From the NCBI GenBank assembly GCA_017856115.1, contig JAFMFM010000003.1, positions 21,519-85,518 of the forward strand: a stretch of 64,000 bases of DNA, in the 5' to 3' direction. The notes below the pieces were generated by a model, which ran no database searches, had not been told where the DNA came from, and worked only from the letters and a program-made list of their open reading frames with translations. Origin of the DNA: Actinomycetota bacterium (GTDB lineage: Bacteria; Actinomycetota; Acidimicrobiia; Acidimicrobiales; Ilumatobacteraceae). The translations under genes were made by a program, and so were the position numbers. This document shows, piece by piece, positions 53,970 to 62,001 of this stretch; the first letter of the stretch is position 1; every line of letters starts with the position of its first letter.

Positions 53970-54740
53970 GTGTCGCGCATGCAAAAAGTGTCACCTCCGT
54001 CACCGTTTCCCACAGTGGGTCGAACGTACGAAGCCACGCGTCGCGTCCGTCTCGGTGACGTGACACCGAAGGGTCGTCTGCGACTGGATGCGACGGCTCG
54101 ATATTTGCAGGACATCGCGACGGATGATGCTCTTGACGGAAACTACGACGATCCACACGGTTGGGTGGTACGACGAACCGAAATGTGGGTGCATCACTTT
54201 CCCAAGTACCTCGATGACCTCGTACTTACGACGTGGTGTGGTGGAGTGGGTTCCCATTGGGCAGAGCGACGAACACGAATCACCATCGCCGGCGAGACAG
54301 GATCCCCACCTGCAATGGAGACGGCAGCCTTGTGGGTTCGAGTCGATCTCAAGACGCTGAAACCACTGCAATTATCGGATCACTTTCGAGAGCTCATCGG
54401 GCAGTCGGCGGCTGGACGCAAGATATCCGCACGTTTGTTGGTGGGTCGTGATTTGCCCACCAACTCCATGTCGGTACCGCGGACACATGTTTCCCTGCGC
54501 TTCAGTGATTTTGATGCCGTCGGGCATTTGAACAACGCCGTCTATTGGGAGTCCCTCGAGGAGTATCTGGCGAATCATCGTGATCGACGTGCCCCGCTCC
54601 ATGCAACGGTGGAGCATCATCGCTCGGTGGAACAAGGAGCCTTGCTCACCGTTGCAACGTACGAATTGGGTGATCGTGCCGTGCTACACCTGCGGGATGG
54701 TGAAGAAACGGCATCGCTGATCCAGCTGGTATCCGACTAG
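53970..54740 (+). CDS. Acyl-ACP thioesterase family protein
   Basis: This 256-residue protein has a double hot-dog fold like FatA/FatB acyl-ACP thioesterases, which release fatty acids from ACP. Seen are RLGDVTPKGRLRLDATARYLQDIATDDA and, in the second half, LRFSDFDAVGHLNNAVYWESL with the Asn and following catalytic residues. The start could be GTG 53970 or ATG 53979. The stop shares one base with the start of the glycosyltransferase gene, suggesting a joint role in lipid or glycolipid synthesis. Confidence 0.87.
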   Translation: MSRMQKVSPPSPFPTVGRTYEATRRVRLGDVTPKGRLRLDATARYLQDIATDDALDGNYDDPHGWVVRRTEMWVHHFPKYLDDLVLTTWCGGVGSHWAERRTRITIAGETGSPPAMETAALWVRVDLKTLKPLQLSDHFRELIGQSAAGRKISARLLVGRDLPTNSMSVPRTHVSLRFSDFDAVGHLNNAVYWESLEEYLANHRDRRAPLHATVEHHRSVEQGALLTVATYELGDRAVLHLRDGEETASLIQLVSD

Positions 54741-55837
54741 TGCTGCGCCACTGGTTCGCGGTACCAAGTGCCATGAACTCGATTCTGTTCTTCGTTGGTT
54801 GGTGTGCCGGATGGGTTTGTTTCGTCGGCGCTGCGCGTCGAGGAGGTACCCGTCGATACACAGCCCGATCCCCCGGTGATTCGTCACGTCGCGATCCCGT
54901 GAGTGTGGTGGTTCCGTGTCGAAACGAAGAACGCAACGTACCAGAGCTACTCGGTTCGCTGCAACGGTCACTTCGATCCGCCGACCAAGTCATCGTCGTC
55001 GACGACAACTCCATCGATGCAACCTCGCGCGTCGCCGAAGAGTGTGGAGCAACGGTGATTCATGTTGGATTGCTACCCGATGGCTGGGCAGGAAAGCCCT
55101 ACGCATGTTGGTTGGGTGCACGGCACGGAACGCACGAGACGATCATTTTCATCGACGCCGACGTTCGTATAGGACCGAACGCAATCGATGACATCGTGAA
55201 CGTACTTGATGAATACCCCACGGCAGTGGTGAGTGTGATGCCATGGCATCACACAGGAACGCTGGTGGAGCGACTGAGCATGATGTTCAACGTCGTCTCA
55301 TCCCTGGTGGGGGGCATTCAGACGCGTCGTGGCACCCGTCGAGTGGCGTACGGGCCGTTCATGGCCGTGCGGCGCGACGTGTACATGTCGGTGGGCGGTC
55401 ATGCCAATGAGCAAGTCCGCCGTGCGGTGGTGGAGGATCTTGCCATTGCCCGGACGATGCCCGAATCGGTCGCCCTGCTTGGGCGTGAAAAAGAGGTGGA
55501 GTATCGGATGTATCCCCACGGCTGGAACCAACTGCTGGAGGGCTGGACGAAGAACACCGCGCTCGGTGCGGTATCGGTTCCGCGTTGGTCGGCGATCGGC
55601 ACCATCGTGTGGGTTGCATCGCTGTGCGGCGGTGTCGTGACGTCACCGTGGTTCTATGTGCTCTCGGTAGGGCAGATGTGGATGTTTTCCCGGCGAGTCG
55701 GCAACTTTGGCCCGATCAGCGTCCTTTTGTACCCGGTGCACGCGATGGTATTTGTTGGTGTCGCACTTCGCAGTGCGGTTCGCTCAGCCCTCTTCGGCAG
55801 CGTTACCTGGCGAGGCCGAAGCATCGACACGAGGTGA
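54740..55837 (+). CDS. Glycosyltransferase family 2, membrane-bound
   Basis: This 365-residue protein has a GT2 domain between an N-terminal TM (about 12-32) and three C-terminal TM helices. Motifs are SVVVPCRNEERNVPELLGSL, VIVVDDNSIDATSRVAEE and the metal-binding IIFIDADVRIG (DxD). The later acceptor motif is VEDLAIARTM. It resembles CrtQ/HpnB-like enzymes that glycosylate lipids or carotenoids. The start is GTG 54740 or ATG 54773. The last 54 bases overlap the convergent orn gene. Confidence 0.88.
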   Translation: MLRHWFAVPSAMNSILFFVGWCAGWVCFVGAARRGGTRRYTARSPGDSSRRDPVSVVVPCRNEERNVPELLGSLQRSLRSADQVIVVDDNSIDATSRVAEECGATVIHVGLLPDGWAGKPYACWLGARHGTHETIIFIDADVRIGPNAIDDIVNVLDEYPTAVVSVMPWHHTGTLVERLSMMFNVVSSLVGGIQTRRGTRRVAYGPFMAVRRDVYMSVGGHANEQVRRAVVEDLAIARTMPESVALLGREKEVEYRMYPHGWNQLLEGWTKNTALGAVSVPRWSAIGTIVWVASLCGGVVTSPWFYVLSVGQMWMFSRRVGNFGPISVLLYPVHAMVFVGVALRSAVRSALFGSVTWRGRSIDTR

Positions 55838-56368
55838 CGGAGTGAAGAACGTCGACCGATAGAACGCCAGTTCCTTCACGCTCTCGCGAATGTCGTTGAG
55901 TGCACGATGCGCGCCGGTTTTGGTCGGTCGTGAGATGGAGGTAGTTGGGTACCAGCGCTTGGCGAGTTCCTTCACGCTCGAGACATCGACACTTCGATAA
56001 TGCAGGTAGTTCTCGATGTCCGGTAAATACTTCGCCAAGAATCGACGGTCGGTGCCGATGGAGTTCCCGCACAAGGGAACGGATCTCGCGTTTGGTACGT
56101 GCTGCTTGATGAAGGAGAGGGTGGCGGTACCCGCTTCTTCCAGCGTGGTTCTCGAGGCACGAATCGCCTCCAACAGCCCGGATTCCGTATGCATGGTGAC
56201 GACGACGGGATCCATGGCTGCGAGCACCTCGTCGGGTTGATGGATGACGAGATCGGGACCCTCCGCGACGACGTTGAGCTCGTCGTCAGTGATGAGAGAG
56301 GCGATTTCAACGATGACATCCACCGTGGGATCCAGCCCCGTCATCTCCAAATCCATCCAAACGAGCAC
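55784..56368 (-). CDS. orn: Oligoribonuclease
   Basis: Orn degrades 2-5-nucleotide RNAs and pGpG in the cytosol. The 194-residue product has the DEDDh motifs: WMDLEMTGLD (Asp-x-Glu), CGNSIGTDRRFL (Asp), and HRALNDIRESVKEL (His and Asp). The start is GTG 56368. The C-terminus is extended by about 15 residues compared with E. coli, in the part that overlaps the glycosyltransferase gene. Confidence 0.96.
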   Translation of the reverse strand: MLVWMDLEMTGLDPTVDVIVEIASLITDDELNVVAEGPDLVIHQPDEVLAAMDPVVVTMHTESGLLEAIRASRTTLEEAGTATLSFIKQHVPNARSVPLCGNSIGTDRRFLAKYLPDIENYLHYRSVDVSSVKELAKRWYPTTSISRPTKTGAHRALNDIRESVKELAFYRSTFFTPSPRVDASASPGNAAEEG

Positions 56369-56404
56369 CTTCCAACCCTACGGCGGGCGTCGTATCGTCG
56401 TGGG

Positions 56405-56848
56405 GTGGCTTCCTCCTTGATCGTTCCGATTCGGCTGTTGGATTCCGACCTACCGTTGCCCACCAAGGCCCATCGGGATGATGCCGGACTCGACCTCCAT
56501 GCACGTGTCGATGCGCACCTGGCGGCAGCTGGCGGTCGGATGCTCGTTCCTACGGGTGTTGCTGTCGCAATTCCCGTCGGGTACATGGGGATGGTGGTGC
56601 CACGTAGCGGTCTCGCGCTGAAGCACGGGATTTCCTTGGTGAACACTCCGGGCATCATCGATGCCGCATATCGCGGTGAGCTTCAGGTGGTCATGATCAA
56701 CCATGATCCGACGACCGACTATCAGGTGAAGCGTGGCGACCGTATCGCACAGCTGATCGTGCAGGCGATAGCTGACGTGGAGTGGTCCGTGGTGTCAGAG
56801 CTCGACGACAACGATCGTGGGGGAGGATTTGGTCACAGCGGTCGTTGA
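56405..56848 (+). CDS. dut: dUTP diphosphatase
   Basis: This trimeric dUTPase converts dUTP to dUMP, protecting DNA from uracil. The 147-residue product has all motifs: HRDDAGLDLHA, PRSGLALKHG, TPGIIDAAYRGELQV, GDRIAQLIVQ and the C-terminal GGGFGHSGR lid. GTG 56405 is inferred as the start, 36 bp from the divergent orn start. A Dcd-Dut-like dCTP deaminase is also encoded at 21471. Confidence 0.96.
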   Translation: MASSLIVPIRLLDSDLPLPTKAHRDDAGLDLHARVDAHLAAAGGRMLVPTGVAVAIPVGYMGMVVPRSGLALKHGISLVNTPGIIDAAYRGELQVVMINHDPTTDYQVKRGDRIAQLIVQAIADVEWSVVSELDDNDRGGGFGHSGR

Positions 56849-56851
56849 GCC

Positions 56852-58063
56852 TCAACCCGGCTGGTGACTGCTGATTACACCATCACTCTCCAACTGGGCG
56901 ATGGTGTCATCGTCCACGTTCAACAACCTGCGCAGAATCTCGGCGTTGTCCTCCCCTCGGTATTTGGGTACGCCACGGATTCGCACATCGGCATCGCTGA
57001 ACTTCCACGGGCTTTGCGGAATACGTACGACGCCCCCGGCACGATCCGAAACCTCGGCGATTACCCCGCGCTGTCGCGCCCAGTCCGTCTTTGCGACATC
57101 GGCAACACTGCGTAGGCGACCGGTGGCCAGGTGATGTTCGGCAAAGATTCGCTCGATTTCGTCTGCGTTGGCCACCGTCGTCGCCCATGCTTGAAGAATC
57201 TCTTCAAGTTCATCGAGATGCCGGAGGCGTGACGCCACGTCGACGAAGCGCGGGTCGGCCTCGAGGTCACCGCGCCCCATTGCGGCGCAGAACCATCCGA
57301 AGTTCGTCTTGGATGCAGGGTGTCCGCTCACCACCACGATGCTGCCGTCGCGCGTGGTGAGCACCGGATAGTCGGCCGGCTGAAACGACCGAATCCAGTC
57401 GGCAGGGACCTCACCTTCCCACAACTGGTCGTGCGCATGCTCGTTGACGTACAGCAACGTCTCCGCCATGGAGATGTCGAGGAACTGGCCGCGTCCCGTT
57501 CTTTCGCGTTGGAGGAGTGCGGCAAGAATTCCTGCAGCAGCCTCCATCCCGGTGTACACATCGCCGTGGCTGAATGGGTCGTTGGCGTAGTCGCCGTCGC
57601 GTACATCGCCTTGATGCTTCGTGAGTCCCGTCTCTGCATTCACCACTGGGGCATATGCACGACGATCGACCCATGGACCGGTGGCGCCGTAGCCGCTGAT
57701 CGAGGCATAGACGAGGCGTGGATTTCGTGCGGACAACTCTTCGTATCCGAGTCCCAGACGTTCCATGACCCCGGGTCGAAAATTCTCGATCACCACATCA
57801 CTGATGTCGGCCAATCGGCGGGCGATGTCCACGGCACGTGGATGAGTGAAATCCAACGAGATGTTCGACTTCCCGACGTTCTGCTGGATGAAGTACGTAG
57901 CAAGTGAGTTCAGGCGCGGTTGTCCGAAACGAGTGAGATCACCTTCGGGTGGCTCGATCTTGATTACCTCCGCGCCGAGGTCACACAACATCCTGGCGGC
58001 ATGTGGTCCGGCGAGCACCCGCGTGAAGTCGAGAACACGAAGTGCTTCGAGCGGTCGAGTCAT
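56852..58063 (-). CDS. CaiB/BaiF family (class III) CoA-transferase
   Basis: This 403-residue cytosolic enzyme moves CoA between carboxylic acids through an Asp-linked intermediate. It shows LRVLDFTRVLAGPHAARMLCDLGAEVIKIEPP, NISLDFTHPRAVDIARRL, ENFRPGVMERLGLGYEEL, and the catalytic Asp in the KHQGDVRDGDY region. The C-terminal domain ends near RGEDNAEILRRLL. ATG 58063 has a GAGGTGG ribosome site. The substrate is unknown. It lies 9 bases downstream of the M20 hydrolase gene, so the two may serve one catabolic route. Confidence 0.92.
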   Translation of the reverse strand: MTRPLEALRVLDFTRVLAGPHAARMLCDLGAEVIKIEPPEGDLTRFGQPRLNSLATYFIQQNVGKSNISLDFTHPRAVDIARRLADISDVVIENFRPGVMERLGLGYEELSARNPRLVYASISGYGATGPWVDRRAYAPVVNAETGLTKHQGDVRDGDYANDPFSHGDVYTGMEAAAGILAALLQRERTGRGQFLDISMAETLLYVNEHAHDQLWEGEVPADWIRSFQPADYPVLTTRDGSIVVVSGHPASKTNFGWFCAAMGRGDLEADPRFVDVASRLRHLDELEEILQAWATTVANADEIERIFAEHHLATGRLRSVADVAKTDWARQRGVIAEVSDRAGGVVRIPQSPWKFSDADVRIRGVPKYRGEDNAEILRRLLNVDDDTIAQLESDGVISSHQPG

Positions 58064-58072
58064 CACCCCACC

Positions 58073-59338
58073 TCAGCTGAGGCGAACACCGAGCGTGCGC
58101 AGCGCCAACGAGGCATAGAGCGAGATGCCGGTTTTCATCGCGTGTTCGTCGAACATCACCCGGTTGGAGTGATTCGGTGCTGCGGTCGCCGGATTGATCC
58201 CCTCGGGTGTTCCCCCCAAGAACAACATGGCTCCCGGCAGTTTGTCGAGTACGTACGAGAAATCCTCGGCTCCCATCACTGGGTTGGGGAGTCGAACCGA
58301 CTTGTCCGCACCCACCAACGCATCGGCAATCTCCAGACCGAACGAGGCATTCGGCGCGTGGTTGACGGTAACGGGGTAGCCGATCTTCACGTCCACGTCC
58401 GCCGACATTTCGTGGGTATTGGCGATGCCTTCGGCGACCCGGCGCAAGCCATCGTGCACCTTGTTTCGGGTACTTTCACTCACCGCGCGAATGGTGCCAT
58501 TGATGTACGCGGTTTCGGGAATGACGTTGGACGTGGTACCGGTATGAATCTGGGTCACCGTAACCACGGCGGGATCGAACACCGGAATACGACGGGTAAT
58601 CAACGTCTGAAGTGCCTGAACGATTTCGCAAGCAACTGGAATTGGATCACGGGCCCGGAATGGTTCGGAAGCGTGCCCACCCTTGCCGTTGACGACGATC
58701 TCAAAGGTGTCCGACGACGCCATGATGGGCCCACCCTTGCCGGTTACCCACCCGGCAGGTATCGAGGTGGTGATGTGAAGCGCATATGCAGCCGCAATCG
58801 GTGATTCGGTGCCGTCGGCGAGCGGGGATACGTCGAGCAGGCCCTCCTCGAGCATGAACTTGGCACCGTGGTGCCCTTCTTCTCCAGGTTGAAACATGAA
58901 CAGCACGCGTCCCGGTAAGTCGTCCTTGCGAGCCGATAGCAGGCGGGCCGCGGTGGCGAGCATGGCGGTGTGAGTGTCGTGTCCGCACGCATGCATCATG
59001 TTGTCGTTACGAGACGAGAAGTCGAGACCCGTATCCTCGGGCATCGGAAGGGCGTCCATATCGCCACGGAGCATCACGGTGGGGCCGGGTTTGCCTCCGG
59101 TAAGCAGTGCGGCGATCCCACTCGTGGTGTTGTGCAGGGTGATGTCCAGCGGCAGATCATCGAGGGATTCCAGGACTGCGTCACGCGTGTTCGGCAGATG
59201 ATTGCCCACTTCGGGCCATTCGTGCAAGCGCCGGCGCAGAGCGACCGCACCTTCATACAAATCGTCAACGTGTTCCGAGAGTTCGTGAGCGGTGCCGTGA
59301 ACGTCACGAGCAGCGAGTGTTTGGGTGTTCTCTGCCAT
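58073..59338 (-). CDS. M20 family metallo-amidohydrolase
   Basis: This 421-residue enzyme is of the M20D amidohydrolase group (hippurate/N-acyl-amino-acid hydrolases). Metal ligands are visible in MHACGHDTHTAMLA and in FQPGEEGHHGAKFMLEEG, with LRGDMDALPM upstream and a dimerisation domain in between. ATG 59338 starts MAENTQTLAAR. No signal peptide is seen. The substrate is not known. Confidence 0.93.
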   Translation of the reverse strand: MAENTQTLAARDVHGTAHELSEHVDDLYEGAVALRRRLHEWPEVGNHLPNTRDAVLESLDDLPLDITLHNTTSGIAALLTGGKPGPTVMLRGDMDALPMPEDTGLDFSSRNDNMMHACGHDTHTAMLATAARLLSARKDDLPGRVLFMFQPGEEGHHGAKFMLEEGLLDVSPLADGTESPIAAAYALHITTSIPAGWVTGKGGPIMASSDTFEIVVNGKGGHASEPFRARDPIPVACEIVQALQTLITRRIPVFDPAVVTVTQIHTGTTSNVIPETAYINGTIRAVSESTRNKVHDGLRRVAEGIANTHEMSADVDVKIGYPVTVNHAPNASFGLEIADALVGADKSVRLPNPVMGAEDFSYVLDKLPGAMLFLGGTPEGINPATAAPNHSNRVMFDEHAMKTGISLYASLALRTLGVRLS

Positions 59339-59385
59339 GGACTCATCGTAGGTCGCAGCCTTGCGTCTACGCTGGGGTTCAACAC

Positions 59386-59631
59386 ATGTCGCTTCTGGTC
59401 GTTGAGTTCACCGTGGAACCGTTCGTGGAAGGGCAACCAGGTCCTCACGTCACCAACGCCGTTGCAGCAGTGGAGCAACACGGCGTGAAGGTGGACTTCG
59501 GTCCGTTCGGCTCCACCTTCACGGCGACGGAAGCGGTAACGCCCACCGTCGTCGCCGATATGATGCGCGCCGCCTATGCACATGGCGCCACGTTCGTGAG
59601 CGTCAGCGTCGCTCGGCAATCGGCGTCATGA
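59386..59631 (+). CDS. Thiamine-binding-like (YkoF/MTH1187 family) protein
   Basis: This 81-residue protein has the ferredoxin-like beta-alpha-beta fold of the MTH1187/YkoF family, some of which bind thiamine or its pyrimidine. It shows VVEFTVEPFVEGQPGPHV and VKVDFGPFGSTFTATEA. It is coupled by ATGA (59628-59631) to a small HTH protein. No TPP riboswitch was recognised upstream. Confidence 0.8.
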   Translation: MSLLVVEFTVEPFVEGQPGPHVTNAVAAVEQHGVKVDFGPFGSTFTATEAVTPTVVADMMRAAYAHGATFVSVSVARQSAS

Positions 59632-59987
59632 CGTCGCGCCACCCACTGCTCGATACGGTGCAGCCACTTCTCACCGCACTCGGAGCATCGATCGTGCAAA
59701 CGAACGAAATGAACAAGGCGGACGTACCACTGGTGTGGGAGGGCAAGGTAGTAGCGGGTGTTCGGCTTCCCGCCCTCCACGGTGCGATGGAACGACTCAT
59801 CGAGTCGGTGGAAAAAGAACTCGGGGCAAAGTTGGTGCTGTTGTCTCGTGCGGAGAAGCAACGTGCGATTCGATTGTTGGACGAGCGGGGTGCGTTCATC
59901 CTGCGTCGTGCCGTCGAGGACGTCGCCGACGCCATGGGCGTTTCCCGTATCACGGTGTACAACTACCTGAATTCACTCCACCGGTAG
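59628..59987 (+). CDS. DauR/YheO-type helix-turn-helix protein
   Basis: This 119-residue protein ends with a helix-turn-helix like that of YheO/DauR regulators (EKQRAIRLLDERGAFILR, then VEDVADAMGVSRITVYNYLN). The N-terminal part (about 1-70) is too short for the PAS-like sensor of DauR and may be a reduced version. With the coupled YkoF-like protein it may form a ligand-sensing pair, the small upstream protein acting as the sensor. That pairing is inference from gene order. Confidence 0.75.
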   Translation: MTSRHPLLDTVQPLLTALGASIVQTNEMNKADVPLVWEGKVVAGVRLPALHGAMERLIESVEKELGAKLVLLSRAEKQRAIRLLDERGAFILRRAVEDVADAMGVSRITVYNYLNSLHR

Positions 59988-59990
59988 GGA

Positions 59991-60007
59991 ACCACGCTTC
60001 GCGCGGT
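59991..60007. terminator. Weak hairpin between convergent genes
   Basis: ACCACGC-TTC-GCGCGGT can pair with one A-C mismatch, in the 28-bp gap between the HTH gene and the convergent coaA. There is no T-run. It may act as a short bidirectional terminator. Confidence 0.25.
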
Positions 60008-60015
60008 GCTGCGAC

Positions 60016-60948
60016 CTACAGTTTGCGCAGGAATACGTCGGTGACACGGTGATCGGCACCCTTCTCGATGACGAGTGAGGCACGACCTTTGGTCGGCGCA
60101 ATGTTCTCGCGCAGGTTGCGACCGTTGATGGATTGCCAAATCTGACGGGCAAGTGCGTCGGCCTGAGTGTCGTCGAGTTCGGCAAAGTGTCGGAAGAAAC
60201 TCTCCGGATCCTGAAATACCGTGCGCCGCAGGGCGTGGAAGCGTTCGACGAACCACGACTCGACGAGGGCTTCGTCGGCGTCGAGGTAGATGGAGAAGTC
60301 GAAGTAGTCGCTGACGAACTCGTTTGCACTGGAGTCGACCTGCAGCACGTTGAGCCCCTCAAGAATGAGGATGTCGGGCTGATGCACGATCTCACGTCGG
60401 TCGGGGAGGATGTCGTAGATGACGTGGCTATACACGGGTACGGCAACTTCCGGCTCTCCACTCTTCACGGCACGTAGGAAGTCGAGTAGCAGTCGCGTGT
60501 CGTAGCTCTCGGGGAAACCCTTGCGATCCATGATTCCGCGGGCTTCCAACTCGGTGTTCGGAAACAGGAATCCATCGGTGGTAACGAGCTCCACGCGTGG
60601 GTGCTCCGGCCAACGTGACAACAGTGCCTGGAGAAGTCGAGCAAGCGTGCTTTTGCCGACAGCAACGCTGCCCGCTATACCGATGATGTACGGAAGTTTC
60701 GGCGCGATCGTGCCGAGGAAGGTGGCAGAGACACGGTGCAGGTTCTGCGTGGCAGAAACGTAGAGATTGAGCAATCGGGTGAGTGGCAGATAGATCGCGG
60801 TTACTTCGTCGAGGTCAATTTGGTCGTTGATGCCGCGGAGAGCTTCCAGATCCTTTTCGCGAATCGTGAGCGGCGTTTGGGCGCGCAGAGTGGCCCACTC
60901 CTCTCGATCGAAGCGCTCGAAGCGCGGAACGTCACCCCCGTCAATCAC
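60016..60948 (-). CDS. coaA: Type I pantothenate kinase
   Basis: CoaA phosphorylates pantothenate, the first step of CoA synthesis. The 310-residue product has the P-loop [49 protein letters not shown] and [11 protein letters not shown], all type I signatures. The start is GTG 60948; DNA-binding or other domains are not present. It is transcribed downstream of map on the same strand. Confidence 0.96.
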   Translation of the reverse strand: MIDGGDVPRFERFDREEWATLRAQTPLTIREKDLEALRGINDQIDLDEVTAIYLPLTRLLNLYVSATQNLHRVSATFLGTIAPKLPYIIGIAGSVAVGKSTLARLLQALLSRWPEHPRVELVTTDGFLFPNTELEARGIMDRKGFPESYDTRLLLDFLRAVKSGEPEVAVPVYSHVIYDILPDRREIVHQPDILILEGLNVLQVDSSANEFVSDYFDFSIYLDADEALVESWFVERFHALRRTVFQDPESFFRHFAELDDTQADALARQIWQSINGRNLRENIAPTKGRASLVIEKGADHRVTDVFLRKL

Positions 60949-61000
60949 GCAGGCGTAACGCTATGCGACACGTTCGAGAATCGCTCATCGCAATTCGAAA

Positions 61001-61981
61001 TCAGCGTTCGAGGGGCGATTGCGCCGAGACGGCGCCCGGAGCAGTGAGCACCTCCACGCCATCGTCGGTAACCAACACCGTGTGCTCGAACTGTGCGGTT
61101 CGTTTGCCGTCGATGGTGACCGCGGTCCACTCGTCATCCCACATACGATGCTTGTCTGATCCGAGGGTGATCATCGGCTCGATGGTAAAGGTCATGCCGG
61201 GTCGCATGAGCATGTTGTTGCGTGGTTCGTAGTAGTGGAGAATCTGGATGTCGGTGTGGAATTGTTCCCCGATGCCGTGACCGATGAACGCCTTCACGAC
61301 GCCGTAGCGGTGCTTCTTTGCGTGTGATTCGATGGCTCGACCGATGTCCGAGAGTGGCGCATTCGGTTTCACTGCCGCGATGCCGAGCCACGTGCATTCC
61401 TCGGTCACGTTGATGAGCTGGCGGTCCTCGTCGCTGATGTGCCCAACCGCAAAGGTGGCGTTCGTATCGCCGTGAACTCCGTCGAGATAGCAGGTGACGT
61501 CCAGGTTGACGATGTCGCCGTCCTCCAATTCGCGGGAGTCGGGTATGCCGTGACAGATCACCTCGTTCACACTCGTGCACACGCTCTTGGGAAAGTGCTG
61601 ATAGTTGAGCGGGCTCGGGTAAGCGCCCCGAGCGATGCACAACTCGTGCACGTAAACATCGATCTCCTCGGTGGTGATGCCCGGCCTCACCATCTCCCCG
61701 GCGAGACGGAGCACTTCGGCGGCAGTTGCTCCCGCGCGACGCATGCGGGCGATGACATCCGGGGACTTTACGGGCGACTCCGGGCGGCGCTTCACCTGGC
61801 CGGTGAGCGCATACGGGGGTTTTGCGATGTTGTCGGGAACGCTACGCATGGGGCTCACGACGCCCTTCAGCACCCGTCCCTCGAGGGGTTTGTGGCAGCG
61901 CTTGTACTTCCGGCCACTTCCACACCAGCACTGGTCGTTGGCAAGTGGCAACGTCTTGGGCGGTTGTGGTGTGGATCGCAC
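61001..61981 (-). CDS. map: Methionine aminopeptidase with SEC-C zinc motif
   Basis: Map removes the initiator methionine. The 326-residue product has an N-terminal SEC-C zinc motif (CWCGSGRKYKRCH, about 18-30), a proline-rich linker, and the catalytic domain. Metal ligands are the two Asp in VNLDVTCYLDGVHGDTNA, His in GHGIGEQFH, Glu in FTIEPMI and Glu in AQFEHTVLV. This is the type I form with ribosome-binding extension known from mycobacteria. The start is GTG 61981. Confidence 0.95.
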   Translation of the reverse strand: MRSTPQPPKTLPLANDQCWCGSGRKYKRCHKPLEGRVLKGVVSPMRSVPDNIAKPPYALTGQVKRRPESPVKSPDVIARMRRAGATAAEVLRLAGEMVRPGITTEEIDVYVHELCIARGAYPSPLNYQHFPKSVCTSVNEVICHGIPDSRELEDGDIVNLDVTCYLDGVHGDTNATFAVGHISDEDRQLINVTEECTWLGIAAVKPNAPLSDIGRAIESHAKKHRYGVVKAFIGHGIGEQFHTDIQILHYYEPRNNMLMRPGMTFTIEPMITLGSDKHRMWDDEWTAVTIDGKRTAQFEHTVLVTDDGVEVLTAPGAVSAQSPLER

Positions 61982-62001
61982 GCCCTCAGGCTATGGGATT
62001 A

